Assembly: GCA_965198865.1 (NCBI GenBank)
Contig: CBDAQA010000022.1
Location: 248,001-312,000 of the forward strand
Reading direction: 5' to 3'
Source of the DNA: CBDAQA01 sp965198865
Lineage (GTDB): Bacteria; Planctomycetota; Phycisphaerae; Tepidisphaerales; Tepidisphaeraceae
DNA: 64,000 bases
Part shown: piece after piece, positions 17,129-24,623 of the stretch
How the letters are laid out: every line of letters begins with the position of its first letter
How positions within the stretch are numbered: the stretch's first letter is position 1
Made by a program: the position numbers and the translations under genes
The notes under the pieces: generated by a model
Told to the model about the DNA's origin: nothing
The model's input: the letters and a program-made list of their open reading frames with translations, nothing else
The model's database searches: none

Positions 17129-18178
17129 TCACGCCGGCGTCGGCGGCGCGACCGGGAAGCCGCCGGCGGGCTGGGGCTGCTTCGGCTTGCGGGTGCGGCG
17201 GGCGGCCTGGACGATGTGGGCCACCTGGTCGCCGGCGACGGCCAGCAGGATGACCAGGCCGATGATCCACTCGGTCCAGTTCGTGTTCAGCCGCCAGGTG
17301 CCGAGCTTGAACATGTTGATGCCGTTGTACATCACCTGGTAGATCGCCGACCCGATCAGCACGCCCACGATGGTCCCCTCGCCGCCGCGCAGGCTGCACC
17401 CGCCCAGCACGCAGGCGGCGATCGCGTACAGCTCATAGCTGCGGCCCACGTCCTGCGTCATCCCGCCCACGTAGCTGGCGTAGCAGATCCCGGCGATGGC
17501 GGCCATGCCGGCCGAGATGACGTACGTCATCGTCTCCATCAGCTTGACGTTGATGCCCGAGTACCGGGCCGCGTCGCGGTTGCCGCCGATCGCGTAGACG
17601 TACCGGCCGAACACGGTCAGGTGCAGCACGTAGCCGAACACCAGCAGCGACGCGACGAAGATCAGCAGCGGCCAGCTGATCAGCGCCGACCCGTGGACCA
17701 TGAAGAACCCGCCGTTGGCCATCGGCTTGAGGGCGGTGTCGCTCAGGCTCAGGTTCCCGCCGTCGCAGATCGTCTGGGCCAGCCCGCGGAAGATCAGCAG
17801 CCCCGCCAGCGTGACGATGAACGGCTGCAGGTTCAGCTGGGTGATGATCAGCCCCTGGATCAACCCCATCACCAGCACGATGGCGACGGCCGCGAGGATG
17901 GCCAGCCCGATCGGCCAGTGGTAGCACCCCTCGTCGCTCGACCCGAACTTCGCGATCAGCACGCCGGTCAGCCCGATCAGCGACCCGACCGACAGGTCGA
18001 TCCCGCCGGTGATGATGACGAACGCCATGCCGACGGCGAACGTGCCGAGCATTGCGGTGTTGCGGAACAGGTTGCCGATGTTGTCGGCTCCCTTGAAGTC
18101 GTGGTTGGACAGGTAGATGCCCGTGCACATCAGTGCCAGGACCACGAACATGCCCAGCTCGCGTCGTAGGTGCGCCAT
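17129..18178 (-). CDS. rbsC: Ribose-type ABC transporter permease
   Basis: A 349-residue inner-membrane permease of the RbsC/BPD_transp_2 family with about eight to ten helices. F-V-I-I-T-G-G-I-D-L-S-V-G-S near 52-65 is the family signature, and the A-A-R-Y-S-G-I-N segment near 205 is the loop that contacts the ATPase. It ends a three-gene run with the ATPase (50-base gap) and the binding protein. The substrate is a sugar such as ribose or a related compound; which one cannot be read from the sequence. A Pro-rich tail follows the last helix. Confidence 0.88.
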   Translation of the reverse strand: MAHLRRELGMFVVLALMCTGIYLSNHDFKGADNIGNLFRNTAMLGTFAVGMAFVIITGGIDLSVGSLIGLTGVLIAKFGSSDEGCYHWPIGLAILAAVAIVLVMGLIQGLIITQLNLQPFIVTLAGLLIFRGLAQTICDGGNLSLSDTALKPMANGGFFMVHGSALISWPLLIFVASLLVFGYVLHLTVFGRYVYAIGGNRDAARYSGINVKLMETMTYVISAGMAAIAGICYASYVGGMTQDVGRSYELYAIAACVLGGCSLRGGEGTIVGVLIGSAIYQVMYNGINMFKLGTWRLNTNWTEWIIGLVILLAVAGDQVAHIVQAARRTRKPKQPQPAGGFPVAPPTPA

Positions 18179-18227
18179 GTCAGTCCAGAGGTTAGCGGTC
18201 AGTAGTTAGGGGGTCAGGGGTCAGAGG

Positions 18228-19853
18228 TTAGTGGTTCTCGGCCAGGTCCCGGCGGGCGTGATGGGCGTCGGACCCGTCGGCCAGGGCGTCGGCGGCGACC
18301 GCCGTCTCGGGGGCGGCGGCCGCGTTGTGCCCGGTCATCATCCGGCCGATGCGGTCGGGGCTGAACTCCGGTCGCTCCAGCACGCCCCTGATCTGCCGCT
18401 CGTGCATGACGACCAGCCGGTCGCTCATGCCGAGCACCTCCTCCATGTCGGAGCTGACCATCAGGATCGTGATGCCGGTGTTGGCCAGCTCGACCATGGT
18501 CTTGTAGATCTCGGCCTTGGCGCCGACGTCGATCCCGCGGGTCGGCTCGTCCAGGATCAGCACCTTGGGCCGCATGGCCAGCCACTTGCCCAGCACCACC
18601 TTCTGCTGGTTCCCGCCCGAGAGGTTGACCGCCTTCACCTCGACGGACGACGCCTTGATCCGCATGCGGGCGACCTCCTTCTCGGCCACGGTCCGCTCGG
18701 TCGCGCGGTTGAGCCAGCCCATCGGGCTGTAGTTCTGGACGTCGGGCAGGGAGGCGTTGTTGGCGATCGACATGGCCAGCACCAGCCCGTGCCGCTTGCG
18801 GTCCTCCGGGGCGAGGTAGACGCCGCTGGTGATGGCGTGCCGGGGCGTCCGCGGGAAGTAGGGCTCGCCGTCGAGCACCATTCGCCCGCCCCGGGCCCCG
18901 TCGACGCCGAAGATCACCTGCATCAGCTCCGTCCGCCCGGCGCCGACCAGCCCGGCGAACCCGAGGATCTCCCCCCGGCGGGCCTCGAAGCTGACGCCCG
19001 CCGCTGCGCCGGGCACGACCAGGTCCTGGACCTTCAGCACCGGCGGCAGGCCGGCGCCGTACGCCGCGACCGGCCGCTCGGGGTACCGCTGGGTCAGGGC
19101 CCGGCCGACCATCATCGACACGATCTTGTCGTGCGTCGCCTCGGCCCGCGTCAGGTCGCCGATGTACTTGCCGTCGCGCATGACCGTGATGCGGTCCGAC
19201 AGGTTCAGCACCTCTTCCATGCGGTGCGAGATGTAGATGATGGCGATGCCGTCCGCCTTCAGCTGGCCGATGATCTTGAACAGGTGCTCCGACTCGCCGG
19301 CCGTGAGGCTGCTGGTCGGCTCGTCCATGATGATCACGCGGGCGTCGGCCGAGAGCGCCTTGGCGATCTCGACCATCTGCATCTGCCCGGCCGTCAGCGT
19401 CGACACCGCCGTCGACGCCGACATCTTCAGCCCCACCCGGTCGATCAACCGCTGCGCCTCACGCCGCATCGCCCCGGCATTGACCGGCCCCACGCCGCCC
19501 AGCGAGCGGGGCTCGTTGCCGAGGAAGATGTTGCCGGCGATGTCCATGTTCCCGCACAGCATCAGCTCCTGGTGGATCAGGGCGACGCCGCGACCCTTGG
19601 AGTCGGACACGGTGCGGAACGCGACCGGCTCGCCGTCGATCTCGATCGTCCCCTCGTCCGGCTGGTAGACGCCGCCGAGGATCTTCATCAGCGTGCTCTT
19701 GCCCGCGCCGTTCTCGCCCATCAGCGAGACGACCTCGCCGCCGCGGGCGGTCAGGTTCGCGCCCGCCAGCGCCAGGACGCCGGGGAACCGCTTGACGATG
19801 CCGCGGAGCTCCAGCCGGATCGGGTCGGTGCGGTGTGGTTGTGCTTCTGACAT
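18228..19853 (-). CDS. rbsA: Sugar ABC transporter ATP-binding protein (RbsA-like)
   Basis: A 541-residue protein with two ATPase domains, as in RbsA/MglA/XylG. The first has G-E-N-G-A-G-K-S-T near 46 and L-T-A-G-Q-M-Q-M-V-E-I as signature. The second has a degenerate Walker A (V-G-A-G-R-T-E-L near 296) and an intact L-S-G-G-N-Q-Q-K signature with D-E-P-T-R-G-I-D-V-G, the usual asymmetric pattern. It energises import with the permease below. The gap to the permease gene (18179-18227) is an imperfect repeat of GTCAG/GTTAG words. The C-terminal 35 residues are Ala/Asp-rich. Confidence 0.92.
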   Translation of the reverse strand: MSEAQPHRTDPIRLELRGIVKRFPGVLALAGANLTARGGEVVSLMGENGAGKSTLMKILGGVYQPDEGTIEIDGEPVAFRTVSDSKGRGVALIHQELMLCGNMDIAGNIFLGNEPRSLGGVGPVNAGAMRREAQRLIDRVGLKMSASTAVSTLTAGQMQMVEIAKALSADARVIIMDEPTSSLTAGESEHLFKIIGQLKADGIAIIYISHRMEEVLNLSDRITVMRDGKYIGDLTRAEATHDKIVSMMVGRALTQRYPERPVAAYGAGLPPVLKVQDLVVPGAAAGVSFEARRGEILGFAGLVGAGRTELMQVIFGVDGARGGRMVLDGEPYFPRTPRHAITSGVYLAPEDRKRHGLVLAMSIANNASLPDVQNYSPMGWLNRATERTVAEKEVARMRIKASSVEVKAVNLSGGNQQKVVLGKWLAMRPKVLILDEPTRGIDVGAKAEIYKTMVELANTGITILMVSSDMEEVLGMSDRLVVMHERQIRGVLERPEFSPDRIGRMMTGHNAAAAPETAVAADALADGSDAHHARRDLAENH

Positions 19854-19879
19854 GGGATTTCCGTAGGGCCCACTTGAAA

Positions 19880-19973
19880 CCCTGGAAGCCGGCGTCTGAG
19901 GTGCGCCGAGGACCCGGATCGCTCGCCGCCCGACCCGGGTCTTGGGCGTACCTCAGGCGCCGGCCTGGACCGG
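19880..19973. repeat. REP-like palindrome in ABC operon
   Basis: Arms at about 19880-19918 and 19933-19973 are imperfect reverse complements carrying GGCGTCTGAGGTGCGCC and GGCGTACCTCAGGCGCC. A related element lies at 47225-47298. Here it sits between the binding-protein and ATPase genes of one operon, where a stable hairpin could lower downstream expression or protect the upstream message. Confidence 0.6.
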
Positions 19974-19980
19974 GAGCAAC

Positions 19981-21039
19981 TCACCCGCCGGCCTTCATCG
20001 CGTTCAGCTTCTTCTCGTAGTCGCCGACCGACGCCGAGTCGATGATGTCGACGCCGGTGTCGATCTGCCCGCCGGGCGGCAGCTTCACCGCGTCGCCGTC
20101 GACGGCCAGGTCGTGCATCCACTTGCTGGCCAGGTAGCCGAACTGGAACGGCTTCTGCACGCAGGTGCACTGGATCGTGCCGTGCTTGATGCCGTCCAGC
20201 GTCCCCTGCTCCTCGTCGAACACCGCCGCCAGCACCTTGCCCTTCTTGCCGCTGGCCTCCAGCGCGTCGCTGATGGCCGGGCCGTTGTAGCTCCACAGGC
20301 CGGTGACCAGGTTCAGGTCGCCGTACGCGTTGAGCACGTCCTCCACGTTGCTGCGGGCCTTGGCGTGGTCGGTGGCGTCCTCCTTCTTGGCGACGATGTC
20401 GATGTTGTGCCCCGCGATGGCCGCCTGGATCCCGCCCAGCCGCTGGGCGGCGTTGTCGGCCGCCAGCGAGCCGACGAACACCGCCATCTTCCCACCGTTG
20501 GGCAGCAGCTTGACGATCTGCGCGCCCAGCACCTTGCCCGCCTCGAAGTTGTTCGTGCCGATGTACAGGATCCGGTTGCTCTTGGGGCAGTCGCTGTCGA
20601 ACGTGATGGCGTTGGTCTTCTCGGCCAGGCGGTTCATCATGTCGACCTGGTCCTTGGGCGTGACCACGCTGACGGCGACGCCGTCGTACCCCTGGCTGGT
20701 CAGCGTCTCGACGATCCGGTTCTGCTCGTCGGTCTTGCCCGTGTTGGGCATCTTGATGTCGACCTTGACGTGCGCCTCGCCCTCGTACTTGTGGACGCCG
20801 GCCGAGGCGATCTTCCAGAAGTCGCTGACGTTGTTGGTCACGAACGCCAGCTTGAGGTGGGCGGGGTCGGCGGCCTTGTGGATCGTGACGGTGGTGGCTG
20901 TCGCCGCCGGCGTGGCGCCCCCGCCCGACGACGTGGCCGTCGTGCCCGAGTCGCTCTTGCTGCACGAGAAGCTGACGGCCGCCGCCGCCAGGGCCAGGGT
21001 CCGGATTGCGTTGTTGTTGATGAGCTTCGAGATCGTCAC
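19981..21039 (-). CDS. Sugar-binding protein of ABC transporter (lipoprotein)
   Basis: A 352-residue periplasmic-binding-protein-like-I (RbsB-type) protein. I chose the GTG at 21039, which follows a GAGGAGA site; a longer frame runs to 21123. The signal ends S-F-S-C-S-K-S-D, followed by a Ser/Thr/Gly linker, so Cys26 or so is probably lipidated. The core has L-A-F-V-T-N-N-V-S-D-F-W and G-T-N-N-F-E-A-G-K, the hinge and ligand-site segments of the family. It is first in the importer operon; a palindrome separates it from the ATPase gene. Confidence 0.88.
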   Translation of the reverse strand: MTISKLINNNAIRTLALAAAAVSFSCSKSDSGTTATSSGGGATPAATATTVTIHKAADPAHLKLAFVTNNVSDFWKIASAGVHKYEGEAHVKVDIKMPNTGKTDEQNRIVETLTSQGYDGVAVSVVTPKDQVDMMNRLAEKTNAITFDSDCPKSNRILYIGTNNFEAGKVLGAQIVKLLPNGGKMAVFVGSLAADNAAQRLGGIQAAIAGHNIDIVAKKEDATDHAKARSNVEDVLNAYGDLNLVTGLWSYNGPAISDALEASGKKGKVLAAVFDEEQGTLDGIKHGTIQCTCVQKPFQFGYLASKWMHDLAVDGDAVKLPPGGQIDTGVDIIDSASVGDYEKKLNAMKAGG

Positions 21040-21302
21040 GTGGGGGGTTCTCCTCGTCGGCGGGCCCTGCAGGGCCGCGCCTCGCCTCAGGTCAAACCGC
21101 GGCGACCGAAGGGTCCGCGGCACGCCGACGGGGGTCCGCCACCCGACGTACGTTCCGGTGAGTATCGTGGACGATTCGCCGAGTTACAACTATTCGCCGC
21201 CGCCCCAACGTCGTGTTTTTCCCGTGGTATAGTGTCGGCCCGGCCGCATCGGGCGACCCCGGTCGCCGGGGGCACCCTCGGGCGGGGGAGAAGGCCAGTA
21301 CC

Positions 21303-22262
21303 ATGCGCGTGTTCGTCACCGGCGCCGCCGGGTTCGTCGGCAGTCGCCTCAGCAAGGCCCTGGTCGCCCGCGGCGACACGGTCGTGGGGTTCGACAACTT
21401 CAACGACTACTACGGCCGCGAGCACAAGGACCGCCACCTGGTCGACCTGCTGCCGCTCGCGCCGAGGTTCAAACTGGTCGAGGGCGACCTCCGCGACGCC
21501 GGTGGATTACGGGACCTGTTCCAACGGGAGAAGCCCGACGCCGTCGCCCACCTGGCCGGCATGGCGGCCGTGCGGTACTCGGTCGAGTTCCCGCTGCTGT
21601 ATGCCGACGTGAACGTGCAGGGCAGCGTCAACGTGATCGACGCCGCCCGCTTGGCCGGCAACCAGCCGACGTGCATCCTGGCCAGCACGGGCAGCGTGTA
21701 CGGCGCCGACACGCCGGTCCCGTTCGTCGAGACCGCCGCCGCCGACCACCCGCTGGCCCCGTACCCCGCCAGCAAGCGGGCCATGGAGCTGTTCGCCCAC
21801 AGCTACGCCCACCTGTACGGGTTGCCGACGACGGTGGTGCGCTTCTTCAACGTCTACGGCCCCCACGGCCGGCCCGACATGATGCCCTGGCAGTGGACGC
21901 TGAAGATTCTCCGCGGCGAGCCGCTCACGCTCTACAACGGCGGCAACATGAAGCGCGACTGGACCTACGTCGACGACATCGTGGACGGCCTGATCCTCGC
22001 GATCGACAAGCGGCTGCCCAACGAGATCCTCAACCTCGGCTGCGCCTCGCCCGTCGCCAACCTGGCCTTCGTCAGCATCCTCGAGCGGCTGCTCGAGAAG
22101 AAGGCGATCATCGAGAACACACCGGTCCCGCCGAGCGAGCCGCTCATCACGTACGCCGACGTGACCAAGGCGCGGCAGATGCTGGGCTACGAGCCGAAGG
22201 TGCCGGTGGCCGAGGGGCTGAAGCGGTTCGTGGAGTGGATGCGGGCGGAGCGGATCGTTTGA
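21303..22262 (+). CDS. NAD-dependent sugar nucleotide epimerase
   Basis: A 319-residue extended short-chain dehydrogenase. The N-terminus V-T-G-A-A-G-F-V-G-S (6-15) is the NAD site, S-T-G-S-V-Y-G the catalytic Ser/Thr region, and Y-P-A-S-K the catalytic Tyr-Lys pair. F-D-N-F-N-D-Y-Y with R-D-W-T-Y-V-D-D-I is typical of UDP-glucuronate 4-epimerases, so that or a UDP-glucose 4-epimerase activity is likely. The ATG at 21303 follows GGGGGAGAAGG; the frame is open further upstream. It overlaps the next gene as TGATG. Confidence 0.88.
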   Translation: MRVFVTGAAGFVGSRLSKALVARGDTVVGFDNFNDYYGREHKDRHLVDLLPLAPRFKLVEGDLRDAGGLRDLFQREKPDAVAHLAGMAAVRYSVEFPLLYADVNVQGSVNVIDAARLAGNQPTCILASTGSVYGADTPVPFVETAAADHPLAPYPASKRAMELFAHSYAHLYGLPTTVVRFFNVYGPHGRPDMMPWQWTLKILRGEPLTLYNGGNMKRDWTYVDDIVDGLILAIDKRLPNEILNLGCASPVANLAFVSILERLLEKKAIIENTPVPPSEPLITYADVTKARQMLGYEPKVPVAEGLKRFVEWMRAERIV

Positions 22263-22831
22263 TGATCCGCACCGTCAGCCGGGGCATCTGGCCGGGCTTC
22301 ATGGCTGCCTGCACGGCGCTCCCGATTCTGGTGGAAATACTGTGGGCTTACAGCTACAGGTCAGCCATTACACTCGGATGGGAGAAACCCGGGTGCGCCG
22401 CCACAGTCGTTGCAACTCGCGGATCGATTCAACTCACCCTGTGCTGTCAGGGGCCGGTCCTACCTTCCAGCATTGCCAGAGGTCTCGCCTTCGGTACGTC
22501 GCAGCCAACCAGCCTCGTCGCCGACCACGCGGATGAGGACGCGCACTTCGCCGAGTGGCGTTGGTTTGGAACGTTTGCCCAACGGCAGTGGCGTGGGTTT
22601 GGCGTCCGCCGGGCTCACAACGCCGGCGGCGGGTCGTTCCTCGAAATCGACGAGCTGTATCTCCCGCTTTGGTCGCTCGTTGTGGTCGGCTCTGTGCCGC
22701 CATACGCCGTCTGGGCTGCCGTGCGTCGCCGGGCACGCCGGGCCCGATCCGGCAGCTGTCCAACGTGCGGCTACGACCTCCGCGCCACGCCCGGCCGCTG
22801 TCCCGAGTGCGGGATGGCACCGATCGTGTAA
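22262..22831 (+). CDS. Membrane protein with C-terminal zinc ribbon
   Basis: A 189-residue protein starting at the ATG that overlaps the epimerase stop. Hydrophobic segments lie near 9-28 and 133-152. The last 30 residues read S-C-P-T-C-G-Y-D-L-R-A-T-P-G-R-C-P-E-C-G, a two C-x-x-C zinc ribbon widespread at the C-terminus of Phycisphaerae proteins. Function unknown. The ribbon is a good lineage marker; the remnant at 15719 carries a variant. Confidence 0.65.
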   Translation: MIRTVSRGIWPGFMAACTALPILVEILWAYSYRSAITLGWEKPGCAATVVATRGSIQLTLCCQGPVLPSSIARGLAFGTSQPTSLVADHADEDAHFAEWRWFGTFAQRQWRGFGVRRAHNAGGGSFLEIDELYLPLWSLVVVGSVPPYAVWAAVRRRARRARSGSCPTCGYDLRATPGRCPECGMAPIV

Positions 22832-22845
22832 CCAGCAACTCCATC

Positions 22846-22932
22846 GCAGCCGCGCGGCTTCAGCCCGCGGTCCTCGTGCGATGAACGTCGTCCAACGCGT
22901 TGGCGACCCGCGGGCTGAAGCCCCGCGGCTAC
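22846..22932. repeat. REP-like palindrome
   Basis: Arms at about 22846-22870 and 22908-22932, built on CGGCTTCAGCCCGCGG and its complement. It opens a 661-base stretch (22832-23492) with no intact gene, which also holds an acetyltransferase remnant, a GTCCCA-type repeat and a strong hairpin. Confidence 0.6.
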
Positions 22933-22993
22933 GATACCGGGGCTTTACCTCGTTGCCGTTGACGAATCGCCCAACGATGCTCCAACTGTCGCC

Positions 22994-23095
22994 ATGGCCG
23001 TCCGTCTCGCTACCGTCGCCGATCACGACGCCGTGTGGGCTATCATCGGTCCCGTCATTCGCGCCGATGCCCTGGTGACGCACCGCCCTATGTGA
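22994..23095 (+). pseudogene. GNAT acetyltransferase N-terminal remnant
   Basis: A 33-codon frame reads M-A-V-R-L-A-T-V-A-D-H-D-A-V-W-A-I-I-G-P-V-I-R-A, matching the start of GNAT-family N-acetyltransferases (V-R-x-A-T-x-x-D-x-x-A-V-W-x-I). It ends at a TGA with no acetyl-CoA site after it. I read it as the surviving 5' end of a lost gene. Confidence 0.4.
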
Positions 23096-23210
23096 TCGGA
23101 AACGCCTGGAAAACGTGGATGAGCCCGGTGGGACGCGGGGCGTGCCGTCCCGTGTCCGTGGGACTTCGTAAAGCGTTTTCATTTCTCAACTTGAGAGCAA
23201 AATCGGCCGT

Positions 23211-23256
23211 TTGGGACGGATCGAAAACCGTCCCATTTCGTCCCAAATCGTCCCAC
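23211..23256. repeat. GTCCCATTTCGTCCCA-type dispersed repeat, copy 2
   Basis: GGGACG, then AAAACCGTCCCATTTCGTCC and a further TCGTCCCAC. The words also form short hairpins with GTGGGACGG at 23270-23280. Other copies lie at 939-973 and 31488-31554. Confidence 0.5.
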
Positions 23257-23408
23257 GGCCGGTGGGATCGTGGGACGGTCCCGCATGGGCGGCACGCTCG
23301 CGTCGGCCCTGCTGCCGCAGCTGTTCCTTGCGGTGTGGACACCTACCTGCTGCTGGCGCGGCTGCTGTCGTAGAACGGTGGTGGCCCCGGTGCGCAAGGT
23401 CAACGCCG

Positions 23409-23471
23409 TTTAGCCGCGACCCGCAGGGGAGCGCGTTTGACGCACGGGCCCCCCTGCGGGTCGCGGCTAAA
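23409..23471. repeat. Perfect 21-base inverted repeat
   Basis: Arms 23409-23429 and 23451-23471 are exact reverse complements (core GCCGCGACCCGCAGGGG) around a 21-base loop. It ends seven bases before the GCAGGAGGA ribosome site of the HEAT-repeat gene, so its RNA hairpin would sit just in front of translation initiation. Confidence 0.7.
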
Positions 23472-23492
23472 CTTGCCGCAGGAGGACGCGAC

Positions 23493-24470
23493 ATGGCCAA
23501 AGTCGATCCACTGGCCCGCGCGATCGAGCAACTGCGGGCCGTCGAGGCCGACCCGCACGCGAAGGACGCGGCAGCGGTGCTGACCAAGTTCATCGCCGCC
23601 AGGTCGAACCAGATCGTCGCGCGGGCGGCGAAGGTGGTGAAGCAGGCGCGCCTGGAGAGCTTCGTCCCGTCGCTGGTGTTCGCGTTCGAGCGGTTCATGG
23701 TCGACCCGGCCAAGACCGACCCCGGCTGCGCGGCCAAGGCCGCGATCGCCGACGCCCTGTACGAGCTGGAGGCGAACGCCGAGGGGACGTTCCTCGGCGG
23801 CATTCACCATCGGCAGCCCGAGCCCGTGTGGGGCGGCTCGGTCGACACGGCCGCCGAGCTGCGCGGGACCTGCGCACTCGGCCTGGTGCGGATGAACCAC
23901 CGCGACATGATGGATCTGCTGGCCGACCTGCTGGTCGACCCCGAGCCGACCGCGCGGGCGATGGCGGCGCAGGCGGTCGCGTACACCGGCGACGACCGGG
24001 CCGCGCCGCTGCTGCGGCTGAAGCTGCTGACGGGCGACGACAACGTCGACGTGATGGCCGAGGGATTCGCGGCGTTGATGAAGCTGACGCCGGCCAGGGG
24101 TGTGGCATTTGTCACCGGGCGGTTCGCCGAGTCGGCCGACCCCGACCTGGCGCAGGCAGCGCTGCTGGCCCTGGGCGCGAGCCGCCACCTGGCAGCGTTC
24201 GAGTGGCTGCGGGCGCGGTTCGAGGGACAGCTGATCGGCGACCGGAAGAGGCCGTACCTGCTGCCGATCGCGCTCACCCGCCTGGCGGCGGCGATCGACT
24301 TCCTCGCGGACGACGTGATCGGCCACGCCCACCCGTCGATCGCCGTCGCGGCCGTGGAAGCGGTTCGGATCCACCTGGGCGATCCGAAGCTATTGGAGCG
24401 CGTCAGGGCGATAATCGAGCGGCGAGGTGATGCATCGCTGAGGACGGCACTGCGGGCGGCGGAGGCGTGA
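23493..24470 (+). CDS. HEAT-repeat protein
   Basis: A 325-residue, all-helical protein with a strong AGGAGGA site before the ATG. From about residue 130 it contains HEAT/PBS-lyase-like repeats, with units such as D-P-E-P-T-A-R-A-M-A-A-Q-A-V and A-D-P-D-L-A-Q-A-A-L-L-A-L-G. These form a scaffold for protein binding. There is no signal peptide or membrane segment. The convergent vWA gene ends 153 bases away across an inverted-repeat element. The partner is unknown. Confidence 0.7.
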   Translation: MAKVDPLARAIEQLRAVEADPHAKDAAAVLTKFIAARSNQIVARAAKVVKQARLESFVPSLVFAFERFMVDPAKTDPGCAAKAAIADALYELEANAEGTFLGGIHHRQPEPVWGGSVDTAAELRGTCALGLVRMNHRDMMDLLADLLVDPEPTARAMAAQAVAYTGDDRAAPLLRLKLLTGDDNVDVMAEGFAALMKLTPARGVAFVTGRFAESADPDLAQAALLALGASRHLAAFEWLRARFEGQLIGDRKRPYLLPIALTRLAAAIDFLADDVIGHAHPSIAVAAVEAVRIHLGDPKLLERVRAIIERRGDASLRTALRAAEA

Positions 24471-24472
24471 CC

Positions 24473-24619
24473 CGGCCAACAGAGCCGGGCCGTGCCGGCC
24501 CAACGGCGTCGTACTCGACGCCGTGTCTTGCGCGGTCGGCGCGGTCTAGAGATTTACGCTCCCGGCGCGAGACACGAGCTGCGCCCGTTCGCGCCGGCAC
24601 GGCCCGGCTCTGTCGGCCG
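24473..24619. repeat. MITE-like inverted-repeat element, copy B
   Basis: A 147-base element with 29-base inverted ends (24473-24501 and 24591-24619) that differ at two positions. A second inner pair, GTGTCTTGCGC and GCGCGAGACAC, lets the whole element fold into one hairpin. It fills the gap between two convergent genes, where it could also end transcription in both directions. This is the best-preserved of three copies. Confidence 0.8.
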
Positions 24620-24623
24620 CTGC

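Noticed and set aside
21228..21233. Isolated -10-like hexamers (TATAGT here, TATACT at 49204, TTGACA at 29629)
   Set aside because: None has a matching partner hexamer at 16-18 bases, so promoters cannot be placed with confidence.
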